DNA of 64,000 nt, from positions 310,001 through 374,000 of the forward strand of contig NZ_JAAIWM010000003.1 of assembly GCF_011008845.1 (NCBI RefSeq). Reading direction: 5' to 3'. The notes under the pieces were generated by a model. The model searched no databases and was not told the DNA's origin. It was given only the letters and a program-made list of their open reading frames with translations. This DNA is from Bacillus mesophilus (GTDB taxonomy: Bacteria; Bacillota; Bacilli; Bacillales; SA4). The position numbers were made by a program, and so were the translations under genes. Positions within the stretch are counted from its first letter, which is position 1, and every line of letters starts with the position of its first letter. Positions 1 through 7,860 of the stretch are shown here, piece after piece.

Positions 1-1
1 A

Positions 2-49
2 GAAGAGTTTAAACGTAAACTAGTTAATACAAAAAGTAAGCTATTTTAG
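2..49 (+). CDS. 3' end of an unidentified gene (partial)
   Basis: An open frame enters from the left edge and encodes about 15 residues (E-E-F-K-R-K-L-V-N-T-K-S-K-L-F) before TAG at 47-49. A terminator hairpin follows 15 bases later, which supports a real gene end. The product cannot be identified. From the immunity-like genes downstream it could be the C-terminus of a toxin or another immunity protein, but that is inference. Confidence 0.35.
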   Translation, partial: EEFKRKLVNTKSKLF

Positions 50-63
50 TTAAACTGGTGCTG

Positions 64-98
64 AACAGCCACTGATCCTAGAAGGATTAGTGGCTGTT
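64..98 (+). terminator. Intrinsic terminator-like hairpin
   Basis: AACAGCCACT (64-73) pairs with AGTGGCTGTT (89-98), and the inner ATCC/GGAT pairs continue the stem around a short loop. The downstream tract is GTTGTTGTTG rather than a pure T-run, so its strength is uncertain. It would end the gene entering from the left. Confidence 0.6.
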
Positions 99-189
99 GT
101 TGTTGAAGTAAAGGAGAAAAAGAATTAAATAAGGATATAACTTTTTTCATAGAAGTTTTTGGTTAAATAAGTAACAAAGGAGATTAGTT

Positions 190-360
190 ATGAATATTTA
201 CTTAACTATAAATTCTAAAAGGCAATATGAGAGCTTTGTAAAAAGAGTTTTAGACAGTGATACGGTCTGGGGACTAAAAAGTGAAGATGGATGGTGTGTG
301 TGTGAATCGAACGAATATGAAGATACAGTAGTTATGCTTTTTGGGTCAGATGAAGCATAA
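190..360 (+). CDS. DUF2750-like small protein, probably truncated
   Basis: A 56-residue ORF starts at ATG 190 with AAAGGAG at 176-182 as ribosome binding site. It carries the DUF2750 pattern: an F-V-x-R-V segment, then V-W-G-L, D-G-W and a final F-G-S-D-E-A. In DUF2750 proteins the last motif is usually P-F-W-S-D followed by A-Y-A and about 20 more residues. Here TAA falls where Tyr is expected and W reads as G, so the gene is probably a degenerate or shortened copy. DUF2750 genes are often found in bacterial immunity or toxin neighbourhoods, which fits the SMI1/KNR4 gene downstream. The function is unknown. Confidence 0.5.
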   Translation: MNIYLTINSKRQYESFVKRVLDSDTVWGLKSEDGWCVCESNEYEDTVVMLFGSDEA

Positions 361-455
361 ACGCTTGTTGAATTAACGAGTGTAAGTGTACATAAGCAGC
401 TGTTTTTTTAACTTATGATGAAGGAAATCGTGCAAACCTTCAATTCATTAAAGGG

Positions 456-1199
456 GTGGTGAATGTTTTGCCTATTTTAAAGGAGTTTGAACTTGATTTA
501 GACTACATTGAAGATAATGCTTATATATCTAGATTGATGAGAGAGAATGGTTGGGAGTATTACGAAGCAACTAGATTTGATTATGAAAAGAACTGGAAAG
601 AAAAGAGAATGAAATTAAGAGATGAAATGAGATGTATTGCTTCTCTATACGAAAATTTTTTTAAGAAAACAAAATTTAAAAACGATAAATGTTGGAAAAT
701 TACAGTTCAAGGTGTTAAAGAAATATATAACAGTGATATAAAAACTGTTGGAGAAGTGACTGAAGTACAAGTTATATTTGACATCTCCAGTTATTTTCAA
801 TTAGAAGAATATGAAAAGAAAAAACTTATTTTGGAGGCTTTAAAAAAAGGTATAGATTTAGTAGTCGAAAAAGAACAATGGGATAAAAATTTATTTGACC
901 AACCTTATCAAGAGATAATTAATATAGATTACATCAATAATTATGTTTGGCAATCTAAGACTAGTCCTTCTAGAAAGTTTATTGCAGAGGTTTTTTGCGA
1001 ACATAAAATAAACACTTTCGACATTAGTCTAAACATAAAAACACGAAGCGGTGAGGAGATAAAGAGTGTCAAAGTAATTTCTGAGAGACCTAATGAATGG
1101 AGCTTTGTTTCACATCTTGGGAGTTTGAAGTGGATTTCCAAGGAAGAAGTTGCACTTATTAATGTTAAAGAAACCAAACAATGGACCGTTAAATTCTAA
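456..1199 (+). CDS. Hypothetical protein (247 aa)
   Basis: I do not recognise this family. The product is soluble, rich in Lys, Glu and aromatic residues, with no signal peptide or membrane segment. Residues about 40-70 look helical and the C-terminal 90 residues look like alternating beta strands. The start is unclear: GTG 456 lies inside the AAAGGGG sequence that would be the ribosome binding site, so TTG 468 (five residues in) is the better-placed start. It sits between a DUF2750-like gene and an SMI1/KNR4 gene, and an immunity-type role is plausible from position only. Confidence 0.6.
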   Translation: MVNVLPILKEFELDLDYIEDNAYISRLMRENGWEYYEATRFDYEKNWKEKRMKLRDEMRCIASLYENFFKKTKFKNDKCWKITVQGVKEIYNSDIKTVGEVTEVQVIFDISSYFQLEEYEKKKLILEALKKGIDLVVEKEQWDKNLFDQPYQEIINIDYINNYVWQSKTSPSRKFIAEVFCEHKINTFDISLNIKTRSGEEIKSVKVISERPNEWSFVSHLGSLKWISKEEVALINVKETKQWTVKF

Positions 1200-1453
1200 T
1201 GTATACCTTTTGATAATAGGTATGGCTAGTAATATTAAATCCTGCTTGGTCGGTCAGCTAAAGGATGCGATGATCCAGGTTATATTTTTCTATATTCTTT
1301 TTGACTAACGGTAAAAGGGGGAGAATTATACATAACCTCGTAAATAAGAGATGACATTAATTTGTTGAATAAAAAAGGGTTCTTAATATAAATATCGAAA
1401 GCTAATTTGTAATTAAGTATTCATAATAATCCGAAAGTATTATGGAGGAAGAA

Positions 1454-2389
1454 ATGAAAGTAATAAACATGATTAATCCGGGTTCAAAAGTGGCTGGTGT
1501 GTCGTTACTCGATTTTAAAAAAACAGAAAAAGCACTTGGTGCTATTTTTCCAGATGAATACAAGGCCCTTTTTTTAGAAACGAATGGAGCAAAATTTGGT
1601 GATTGGACTTTGTTCCCTATTCTAACTAATGATCAATCAACATTAACAATTGATATTGTAAAACAAAATCGAGAGAACAGACCGGAAAATGTACCGAGTG
1701 ATATGATTTGTATCGGTGAAAATATCAATGGTGATAAACTTTGCTACCGCATTAGAAAAAGATTTATGCAGGAACTAATCTTTCTTTGGAATGAAAAAAC
1801 TGGGATTAGCGATTGTAAAGCATCAACATTAAGCCAATTTATTGATTGGTATGTGCCGAAATTGAATACAATTAAGCCCAAAACAGTTGGTACTTTTACA
1901 GTAGAAAGTGGAAAGGTAATCGTTACTGATCCATGTTATCAGGTGGATGAAGAAGAGCTGCAAATTATACTTTCAAATGTGAAAAATGGAAATTGGACGG
2001 TATCCATCACTTATACTGATGAAGAAGTGGTTGAAAGTTTACTTGTATTTTATGGAGAAAAGAAACCAAGTGGAAAATGGCATGATTATGATAAACCAAT
2101 TGCCGTTGACTCTGCACAAGCTGGAATCTTTGATCTTGCAGTATTCGGTAGAGATGAAGCTATCCAATATGAAGTGAAAAATGTTTATGACATAGAGATT
2201 GATGAAGTTGGATTAAAATATTATGTTGCATGTTGTGATATGGTAGCTTCAGATGCACAAGGGGGAGTTGTTCCAGGTGGTGCGGTTTCAATGTCTGGTT
2301 ATGGTGACGGAATGTACGATGTGAAAGTAAAATATAACATTTCTAAAGAGGTTGTTGGATTGATGATTGACTTTGGAGATGAGGAATAA
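1454..2389 (+). CDS. SMI1/KNR4-family protein with extra C-terminal domain
   Basis: The 311-residue product starts at ATG 1454, set by GGAGG at 1444-1448; the upstream in-frame ATG 1442 overlaps that site. Residues about 15-135 follow the SMI1/KNR4 (SUKH) pattern: L-G-A-I-F-P-D-E-Y-K near the start, then E-T-N-G-A, and a W-rich middle. SUKH proteins are best known as immunity proteins against polymorphic nuclease toxins. The C-terminal half, from about residue 145, is a separate beta-rich domain with V-T-D-P-C-Y and a later G-G-A-V-S-M-S-G-Y-G-D-G stretch, like that in DUF4241-type proteins. A terminator follows at 2443. The immunity role is inferred from family and neighbours; no toxin gene is visible. 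Confidence 0.75.
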   Translation: MKVINMINPGSKVAGVSLLDFKKTEKALGAIFPDEYKALFLETNGAKFGDWTLFPILTNDQSTLTIDIVKQNRENRPENVPSDMICIGENINGDKLCYRIRKRFMQELIFLWNEKTGISDCKASTLSQFIDWYVPKLNTIKPKTVGTFTVESGKVIVTDPCYQVDEEELQIILSNVKNGNWTVSITYTDEEVVESLLVFYGEKKPSGKWHDYDKPIAVDSAQAGIFDLAVFGRDEAIQYEVKNVYDIEIDEVGLKYYVACCDMVASDAQGGVVPGGAVSMSGYGDGMYDVKVKYNISKEVVGLMIDFGDEE

Positions 2390-2442
2390 TACTTATTACA
2401 AAAGGATAGTGTAAAACATTTGTTCTTTTTCAACCAATGGAG

Positions 2443-2474
2443 GCGATTCTTCAATAATGAAAGATCGCTTTTTT
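2443..2474 (+). terminator. Intrinsic terminator after the SMI1/KNR4 gene
   Basis: GCGAT-t-CTT (2443-2451) pairs with AAGATCGC (2461-2468) with one bulged base, and six T follow. Confidence 0.75.
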
Positions 2475-2616
2475 CTTATTCGAGACTAAGGGTGCTTTAC
2501 TTAAAGAAGAAGCTATACGTCTTTAGGACTCAAAAAACTCCATAAATTAAAAAAGTGGCGTGTCAAAACTGTTGTCAGTTTGCCCGACATTTACATTACC
2601 AATTACGTGATATGCA

Positions 2617-2654
2617 CCCCAAAACGGAACGGTTTAAGGAAACGATTCCTGGGG
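2617..2654. repeat. Imperfect inverted repeat with CCCC/GGGG ends
   Basis: CCCC (2617-2620) and GGGG (2651-2654) close an imperfect stem containing GGAACGG and CGATTCC, followed by TTTT on the plus strand. It may be a weak terminator or a decayed R2-type palindrome. The rest of 2475-2684 shows no gene. Confidence 0.4.
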
Positions 2655-2684
2655 TTTTACTAATAGAAAATCTAAAAATGGGTA

Positions 2685-2939
2685 CTATTCAACCAACGTA
2701 ACCGTGAATTTTTGGTGACACGCAAAACCGTCCCTCTGCCCCGCTATAATTTGAATATCATCTATATGTACTCCGTAATAATCAGCAATCTTCTTCATAG
2801 TCTTTTCCTTTGGAATTCTTGCATCATTCTCGTACCGGTTTACACTATTCGCTCCAATTCCTAACTCTTTTGCGAGTTGCGCTTGTGTAATGTTTCTCAT
2901 CATCCTGAGTAATCTCAACTTTTCGCCTAATGTATTCAC
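2685..2939 (-). CDS. XRE-family transcriptional regulator, 3' end overwritten by repeat
   Basis: An 84-residue protein whose first 65 residues form a classic Cro/CI-type helix-turn-helix: L-G-E-K-L-R-L-L-R, then T-Q-A-Q-L-A-K-E-L-G-I, S-V-N-R-Y-E and I-A-D-Y-Y-G-V. It is a DNA-binding regulator, with unknown targets. The last 17 or so residues, from G-Q-R-D-G-F, are encoded by an R2-type repeat (GGGACGGTTTT read on the minus strand), so the native C-terminus was probably lost. It is divergent from yiaA, with about 240 bases between them. Confidence 0.85.
   Translation of the reverse strand: MNTLGEKLRLLRMMRNITQAQLAKELGIGANSVNRYENDARIPKEKTMKKIADYYGVHIDDIQIIAGQRDGFACHQKFTVTLVE
2717..2742 (-). 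repeat. R2-type element inside the XRE gene 3' end
   Basis: On the minus strand it reads GGCAGAGGGACGGTTTTGCG, sharing the GGGACGGTT core of R2. It lies in frame and supplies the C-terminal residues of the XRE protein. Confidence 0.5.
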
Positions 2940-3102
2940 TAAAATATCCCCTTTTAACCTTATACATTATAGACGTCATTCAACGTTAAAAGGTTTCCAA
3001 AAAATTCGAAAAATACCCACACAGTAGAATTAGGCATAAGTCTTGTACCATCAAAAAATGGAATTATGTAAAAAAATTTCTATTATTTGTAATAAATTTC
3101 TA

Positions 3103-3108
3103 TATAAT
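3103..3108 (+). promoter_or_regulatory. Possible -10 element of yiaA
   Basis: TATAAT lies about 75 bases before the yiaA start in an AT-rich stretch. No good -35 hexamer is seen 17 bases upstream, so this is tentative. Confidence 0.3.
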
Positions 3109-3181
3109 AAACTTAAGTAGATGCACTTGCATTATAGTGTATAAACGGTGCCATTTTGATAAAAAGACGGAGGGAAAACCA

Positions 3182-3652
3182 ATGGCTAATGAACATGATG
3201 TAGTAGTTGAAACAGGTAAACCAAATGAAAAAAAGATAAAAGAAGAAAGAAAAGATGGGGAACCAACTCCGGCTTTTATAGGTGCTTCTTGGGCAGCACT
3301 TTTAGTGGGTGTTACGGCTTATCTTATAGGCTTGTTCAATGCAACGATGCAGCTTAACGAAAAAGGGTATTACTTTGCTGTTTTAGTATTCGGACTCTAT
3401 GCAGCGGTATCTTTACAAAAAGCAGTAAGAGATAAAGAGGAAGGCATACCTGTTACTACTATTTATTATGGTATTAGTTGGCTGGCTCTTATTATATCAA
3501 TCTCATTAATGGCAATCGGTTTATACAATGCGGGAAGTATTGTTTTAAGCGAGAAGGGATTTTATGCGATGTCATTTGTACTTAGTCTATTTGCAGCCAT
3601 CACGGTTCAAAAGAATATTAGAGACACACAGAGGGCTAGAGAAAGAGCTTAA
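3182..3652 (+). CDS. yiaA: YiaA-like two-helix-domain inner membrane protein
   Basis: The 156-residue product starts at ATG 3182 behind GGAGGG (3170-3175); the upstream in-frame extension lacks a binding site. It has two copies of the YiaA/YiaB domain, each with two membrane helices and ending in a Q-K-x-x-R-D motif: [11 protein letters not shown] then Q-K-A-V-R-D-K, and S-E-K-G-F-Y then Q-K-N-I-R-D. It closely resembles E. coli YiaA over its whole length apart from a charged N-terminal tail of about 35 residues. The family is a membrane protein of unknown role. It is monocistronic with its own terminator. Confidence 0.9.
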   Translation: MANEHDVVVETGKPNEKKIKEERKDGEPTPAFIGASWAALLVGVTAYLIGLFNATMQLNEKGYYFAVLVFGLYAAVSLQKAVRDKEEGIPVTTIYYGISWLALIISISLMAIGLYNAGSIVLSEKGFYAMSFVLSLFAAITVQKNIRDTQRARERA

Positions 3653-3713
3653 GTTATTTCCTTTGAAAATTTAAATTTCAGTGATCTAAAAAAATCAGAA
3701 GAAGCCTATTCAA

Positions 3714-3750
3714 CAAGAGTTCGGTATTGTACCGAACTCTTGTCTTTTTT
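3714..3750 (+). terminator. Strong intrinsic terminator after yiaA
   Basis: A perfect 13-bp stem (3714-3726 with 3730-3742) with a three-base loop, followed by six T at 3745-3750. Confidence 0.92.
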
Positions 3751-3832
3751 CACCTTAAAATACTCAGTGTTATATTATTCAAGCTGTACTTATCAAGCAA
3801 CTATAAGAAAGGGCACTAAAAATGGACCTATC

Positions 3833-4291
3833 TTAATTATAATAGCTGGAACGAGGTCCCTGTCCCTCGATCCGTCTACTAATTAAGTTATATACCACTA
3901 TCCCAATACATGCCCCAGCACTGTCAATAAACACATCCTTAACTTGTGCACCTCTGCCTGGAACAAATAGTTGATGAAATTCATCCGATATAGCGTAAAG
4001 TATACAAATTCCTATAGCGAGTAACATACTCCTCTTCTTCCTTCTGTCTAAAGCATTGATAACTAATACCCCAAGTACTAAATAAACAAAGAAGTGCGCA
4101 TTTTTCCTAACTATATGATTGTAGTCACTAATATGTAATTTAGAATCAGGTGCAATCTTTTCTACACTTTCAAGTAAAACATCTGTCACACCTCTACTAA
4201 GTTTGCTAGACTCAGTAGCAAGTTGTGATGATAGATAAAAGATTAATCCCATCCATAGGATTACAGCTGTCCAAGATATAAACTTCTTCAT
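3833..4291 (-). CDS. VanZ-like family membrane protein with repeat-derived tail
   Basis: A 152-residue VanZ-like protein with about four membrane helices. The family hallmarks are visible: W-M-G-L-I-F-Y-L-S-S-Q in the first helix, then R-K-N-A-H-F-F-V-Y-L-V-L-G, and S-D-E-F-H-Q-L-F-V-P-G-R near residues 105-116. VanZ proteins are membrane proteins tied to glycopeptide tolerance in some strains; most chromosomal homologues have no known role. The final residues R-I-E-G-Q-G-P-R are encoded by an R1 repeat, so the original C-terminus was replaced or extended. Confidence 0.88.
   Translation of the reverse strand: MKKFISWTAVILWMGLIFYLSSQLATESSKLSRGVTDVLLESVEKIAPDSKLHISDYNHIVRKNAHFFVYLVLGVLVINALDRRKKRSMLLAIGICILYAISDEFHQLFVPGRGAQVKDVFIDSAGACIGIVVYNLISRRIEGQGPRSSYYN
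3848..3873 (+). repeat. R1 palindrome, inside the VanZ gene 3' end
   Basis: Family definition: a 27-bp imperfect palindrome with arms GGTACGAGG and CCTCGTACC around TCCCTGTCC. Most copies have one arm changed to GGAACAAAG. 'Forward' below means that TCCCTGTCC is on the plus strand. This forward copy is 26 bp and lies in frame in the VanZ coding sequence. Confidence 0.85.
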
Positions 4292-4377
4292 TACCTTTTA
4301 GTTCTCCTTATCCTGATTTCATATGTATCATTTGCTAAGTTCAGCTTATATTAATTTACTAAAACTGTATCTTATCT

Positions 4378-4404
4378 GGAACAAAGTCCCTGTCCCCTTG
4401 TCCC
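4378..4404 (+). repeat. R1 palindrome, forward
   Basis: Ends CCTTGTCCC instead of CCTCGTACC. It lies between the VanZ gene start and the small ORF at 4420. Confidence 0.9.
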
Positions 4405-4419
4405 GCTGGCTTCTATTCA

Positions 4420-4617
4420 CTAATTTCTTATTATATTTTTTATATTCTTATATATGTATAGTCTGTTACTTTTTCTTCGATAAAAGTTAAGATCTGCAGG
4501 ACATTTACTGATTACTATCACTTGCCACGATACGTTATTCGAATCGTCATACGATAGGTAGACAAAAAGAAGAAGAAAAAGAAAAGAAAAAAACAACAAT
4601 AAATAAACCTCCAACAA
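4420..4617 (-). CDS. Possible small membrane protein
   Basis: A 65-residue frame with a very hydrophobic stretch of Leu and Phe near the N-terminus and a basic C-terminus. A GGAGG sequence falls inside the first codons, so if translated it would begin at a TTG a few codons in. The hydrophobic run comes from a long polypurine tract on the plus strand, so this could be a chance frame. Confidence 0.25.
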   Translation of the reverse strand: MLEVYLLLFFSFLFLLLFVYLSYDDSNNVSWQVIVISKCPADLNFYRRKSNRLYIYKNIKNIIRN

Positions 4618-4841
4618 AGTATAGAGGTAAATAATCTAGGACAGGAGAGTTTTTAAACTGGGGACCAAAGATAAAGATTAAACATTAGCCTTTAAACAAA
4701 CTAAACGAATAATCAAAAGTAAAACAATTCCTCTCTGAGGGTAAAAAAATTTTAAAGTCCCCACCCCTTTTTATCCATTTTTCACTATATACAAGTATGA
4801 AAGGTTACTAAAATTTTCTTACTAGAAAGGTAGTGTTATGA

Positions 4842-5744
4842 ATGGCAAAGTTTAGAATCGTGAGAACAGATTTTTGGGTGGATCCGATTGTTTCAGAAGA
4901 AATGTCTCCAGAGGATAGATATTTCATGCTATATCTTTTGACAAATCCCCTTACAACACAAGTCGGGATTTATAAAGTGACGAAGAAGCAAATCGCCTTT
5001 GATACGGGGTATTCGATTGAAAGTGTAGCTGCTTTAATGAATCGTTTTATTCATCATCACAAGGTAATACGCTATAATCCTGAAACTAGAGAGCTAGCGA
5101 TCAAACACTGGGGGAAATATAACACGATTCATAAAGGTGGAAAGCCTTTTATGGATTGTATTGTGTCCGAACTTAAAGAGGTGGAAGATCTCTCGCTTAT
5201 TGCCTATGTTACAGAAGGCGTGACGAAGGAAGACATTCGAGCTATTTATTTATCTTTTTGTAATTCTGAAAAAGCAGAAGAAGTAGTAGCAGCTGATGAG
5301 TCGTTAACGAATCAACATTCGACCGGTACTCAGATAGAAACAGAATTACCAATTAAGGATAATCTAGAAGTTGATAGCTTTATTGAAGACGATACAAAGG
5401 AGATTATTACCTTCTGGGATGAAAATGGGTTTGGTTTATCAAATGTGAATGGGAAACAGCAATTACTGTCGTGGTTAGAAAACTCCAAGTTTAAGAATCC
5501 AAAGGGTATAATCCTTAAAGCAATGACCATTGCTTGTTCAAATAATACTAGAAGACTGAATTATGTTGTGGGAATCCTTAAAAACTGGGAAAACTCATCT
5601 CTGTTGACGGTAGAAGAAATAGACTCCTATAACGAGGCTATGCAGTCTAATACAAAGGTAAGAGGGAGATTAGAAGATTTTCTAGGAGATAGAGCGACTC
5701 CGAAGCATTTTATACTGGATCTAACAGCAGGTGAGGATTTGTGA
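4842..5744 (+). CDS. DnaD-domain replisome-organiser-like protein
   Basis: A 300-residue protein. The N-terminal 100 residues form a winged-helix region (F-W-V-D-P-I-V, then Y-F-M-L-Y-L-L-T-N-P, Q-V-G-I-Y and A-I-K-H-W-G-K-Y-N) typical of phage replication initiators. Residues about 180-270 fit a DnaD/DnaB-II domain (F-W-D-E-N-G-F-G, then L-N-Y-V-V-G-I-L-K-N-W). Such proteins load the replisome in Gram-positive phages. AAAGG at 4825-4829 and ATG 4842 set the start; ATG 4838 is out of frame and stops at once. No other phage gene is near, so it is an orphan, probably a prophage relic or host-adopted copy. Confidence 0.82.
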   Translation: MAKFRIVRTDFWVDPIVSEEMSPEDRYFMLYLLTNPLTTQVGIYKVTKKQIAFDTGYSIESVAALMNRFIHHHKVIRYNPETRELAIKHWGKYNTIHKGGKPFMDCIVSELKEVEDLSLIAYVTEGVTKEDIRAIYLSFCNSEKAEEVVAADESLTNQHSTGTQIETELPIKDNLEVDSFIEDDTKEIITFWDENGFGLSNVNGKQQLLSWLENSKFKNPKGIILKAMTIACSNNTRRLNYVVGILKNWENSSLLTVEEIDSYNEAMQSNTKVRGRLEDFLGDRATPKHFILDLTAGEDL

Positions 5745-5773
5745 GTAGGTTTATGGTTATTGAGACAGGGAGT

Positions 5774-5801
5774 TTAGCCAGAGGCATTGACCTCTGGCTA
5801 A
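5774..5801. repeat. Perfect 11-bp hairpin after the DnaD-like gene
   Basis: TTAGCCAGAGG (5774-5784) pairs with CCTCTGGCTAA (5791-5801) around a six-base loop. There is no T-run, so it may be an R2-related palindrome (which often carries GCCAGG/CCTGGC) more than a terminator. Confidence 0.6.
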
Positions 5802-5841
5802 AGGAGACTCTACTAAACCGCGATTGACAGAGTGTCCTTCT

Positions 5842-5868
5842 GGAACAAAGTCCCTGTCCCCTCGTCCC
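5842..5868 (+). repeat. R1 palindrome, forward
   Basis: Ends CCTCGTCCC. It lies about 100 bases after the DnaD-like gene stop and about 130 bases from the stop of the convergent membrane-protein gene. Confidence 0.9.
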
Positions 5869-5997
5869 TCCAACTAACCTTCCCTTTAACAAGGAAAGGC
5901 ATCAATCCTTCTTTGATTAATGCACCGTTATTGAATTTGAATCCACTTTACTACAAAAAGGGGCCTCGAATAGAAAGGATACGAATCGTCTCATTTT

Positions 5998-6336
5998 TCA
6001 ACCAATTCCAGCTGCTGCTGCCAAAACTCGCATATAACAGATTCCTAATCCTAATAACGATAAAAACAAGAGTCCGAATCCGAGAAAAATAAGTTTCCAT
6101 CTTCTTTTTCGAATGTTTGTGATGAGATATATCATAAAATATAGAAACTGAACGGTGCAAAAAATCGGAGAAAGGTAAAAACTTTTGCTGTATATTTCAT
6201 ATAAAATGTTTTGTAATATATTATCTTCCATGTTCCAAATCATCGGGTTTAAGTAATACAGAGATATCAAACTTACGACAGGAAATAGGAACAACCCAAT
6301 CATGTAAGGAAACAACGAAAACTTATTATTTTTCAT
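5998..6336 (-). CDS. Small membrane protein of unknown function
   Basis: A 112-residue protein preceded by AAAGGAGTGA, so translation is likely. Three hydrophobic segments are visible: residues about 8-28, 55-72 and 80-100. A basic I-R-K-R-R-W loop precedes the last helix. The protein ends in A-A-A-A-G-I-G. I do not recognise the family. Confidence 0.7.
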   Translation of the reverse strand: MKNNKFSLFPYMIGLFLFPVVSLISLYYLNPMIWNMEDNILQNILYEIYSKSFYLSPIFCTVQFLYFMIYLITNIRKRRWKLIFLGFGLLFLSLLGLGICYMRVLAAAAGIG

Positions 6337-6633
6337 GTAGTCACTCCTTTATCTAGTAAATCAATATGCTATTGCTCCATATTAATCAATTCTGCACTTA
6401 ATATAATAATCCTTTAACTAGTAATACACAGTGGGACTAGGACATATTACTTGAAGCGTGCTAAACATTGATGTGCATAATAAAGACCAATTCTACTAAT
6501 CTCTAATAAATCCCTTCCAGATAACCTTCTCCTTTACTTAAATAAGAGCAGTCACTATTTTTTCTAAAACAGTAGCTGCTCTTTGGTTTCAATAAGTAAA
6601 TGAAGACAAAACCAAACCCTTAAGTTCATCAAG

Positions 6634-6660
6634 GGGATGAGGGGACAGGGACCTCGTACC
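6634..6660 (-). repeat. R1 palindrome, reverse
   Basis: The plus strand reads GGGGACAGGG then ACCTCGTACC. It is one of only four reverse copies and is followed directly by an R2 doublet. Confidence 0.9.
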
Positions 6661-6674
6661 AGCAGAAGCCAGGA

Positions 6675-6746
6675 AGCCATAGGGAAGGTTCTCTGGTATT
6701 ATTTTTTCAGTGGACACAGACCAAAAGAATCATCGTCACTCTGGTC
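6675..6746. repeat. R2 inverted pair (REPIN-like doublet)
   Basis: A GGGAAGGTTCT half at 6682 and a degenerate GAATCATCGTC half near 6727 flank the shared spacer with TTTTTTCAGTGGACACAGACC. The same layout recurs at 42902 and 43757. Confidence 0.65.
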
Positions 6747-6826
6747 TAAGATTTACTTGGACCTTTGTTTACTTATTGACCTAATAGTAGAAAGAGTAGA
6801 TTGAAGAATAATAGAGATAGAAAAAG

Positions 6827-6855
6827 AGCCAGGAGAATCGTCCCCCCTGGCTCCT
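6827..6855. repeat. R2 singlet
   Basis: AGCCAGGAGAATCGTCCCCC then CTGGCT. It abuts the next R1 copy with no gap. Confidence 0.7.
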
Positions 6856-6882
6856 GGAACAAAGTCCCTGTCCCCTCGTCCC
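6856..6882 (+). repeat. R1 palindrome, forward, next to a stop codon
   Basis: Ends 12 bases before the stop codon of the convergent-reading oppF-like gene, with an extra CCCTCGTCCC copy of the arm between. Confidence 0.9.
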
Positions 6883-6894
6883 TCCCTCGTCCCA

Positions 6895-7857
6895 CTAATA
6901 CAAATGACAAGCCACTTGGTGCCCTTTAGCTATCTCTTTTAGCTCTGGCCTAACTTCTCTACAAATATCCATACATTGGGAACATCTTGTGTGAAAGGCA
7001 CAGCCCTTAGGTGGGTTTTGAGGGCTTGGAACGTCTCCTGTTAATATGATTCTTTCTCTTGTTCCACCGACTCTTGGAACAGGAACGGCCGATAGTAAGG
7101 CTTGTGTGTACGGATGTGAAGGTTGGTCATATAAGCTTTTCTTATCTGCTAGTTCAACCATTCTTCCTAGATACATGACCCCAACCCTTGTGCTAAAGTG
7201 TTTCACCACACTTAAATCATGAGCAATAAATAAATACGTTAACTTAAACTCTTCTTGAAGATCCTGCATTAAGTTCAGCACCTGGGCTTGGACTGAAACA
7301 TCAAGTGCTGACACTGGTTCATCTGCAATAATTAGATTGGGTTCTAGCATTAGTGCTCTAGCAATCCCAATTCTTTGCCTTTGACCACCACTGAACTCGT
7401 GTGGATAACGATTCATGAATGCTTGGTTTAACCCGACCCTCTGAAGCATCTCGCTTACTCGTTCTTCTCGTTCTTTATTTGTGTAAAGGCTATGAATCTT
7501 GTATGGCTCGGTTAAAATATCCCGAATCGACTTTCTAGAATTCAAAGAGGCATATGGATCTTGAAATATCATTTGAATCTCTTTTCGAAACGGACGAAGA
7601 TCTTTAAATGACATTTTTGTTAGGTCTTTTCCTTTGTACATCACTTCACCCGAAGAGGGCTTTAGCAACTGAAGGACAGTTCTACCTAACGTCGATTTTC
7701 CACATCCACTTTCTCCAACCAGTCCTAATGTCTCCCCTTTGATTAATGAAAAAGACACCTCATCGACTGCCTTTACTTGACCTACTGTTCTTTGGATGAG
7801 TCCTTTTTTTACTGGAAAGTATTTTTTGAGTTTACGAACTTCTAATAGTTCCTCCAT
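6895..7857 (-). CDS. Peptide ABC transporter ATP-binding protein (OppF/DppF type)
   Basis: A 320-residue ATPase that powers an oligopeptide/dipeptide-type importer from the cytoplasm. Walker [10 protein letters not shown] is at residues 48-56, signature S-G-G-Q-R-Q-R at 156-162 and Walker B I-I-A-D-E-P just after 175. The C-terminal Cys-rich oligopeptide tail (K-G-C-A-F-H-T-R-C and later C-H-L-Y) is present. It is last in a five-gene import operon, 3 bases after oppD, and an R1 repeat follows its stop. The exact substrate (peptide, nickel-chelate or other) cannot be told from sequence. Confidence 0.95.
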   Translation of the reverse strand: MEELLEVRKLKKYFPVKKGLIQRTVGQVKAVDEVSFSLIKGETLGLVGESGCGKSTLGRTVLQLLKPSSGEVMYKGKDLTKMSFKDLRPFRKEIQMIFQDPYASLNSRKSIRDILTEPYKIHSLYTNKEREERVSEMLQRVGLNQAFMNRYPHEFSGGQRQRIGIARALMLEPNLIIADEPVSALDVSVQAQVLNLMQDLQEEFKLTYLFIAHDLSVVKHFSTRVGVMYLGRMVELADKKSLYDQPSHPYTQALLSAVPVPRVGGTRERIILTGDVPSPQNPPKGCAFHTRCSQCMDICREVRPELKEIAKGHQVACHLY

Positions 7858-7860
7858 CTG

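Larger units (their letters stand above)
6337..6894. other. Repeat-rich intergenic region, no gene
   Basis: No coding frame is supported. It holds a hairpin (AAGAGCAG 6544-6551 with CTGCTCTT 6576-6583), two R1 copies in opposite orientation and two R2 elements, listed separately. Confidence 0.7.

Noticed and set aside
4842..5744. A prophage around the DnaD-like gene
   Set aside because: No integrase, structural, lysis or other phage gene occurs within 10 kb on either side.
5832..6160. Overlapping frames on both strands near 5.8-6.1 kb
   Set aside because: They are shadows of the 5998-6336 membrane gene or run through R1; none has a ribosome binding site.
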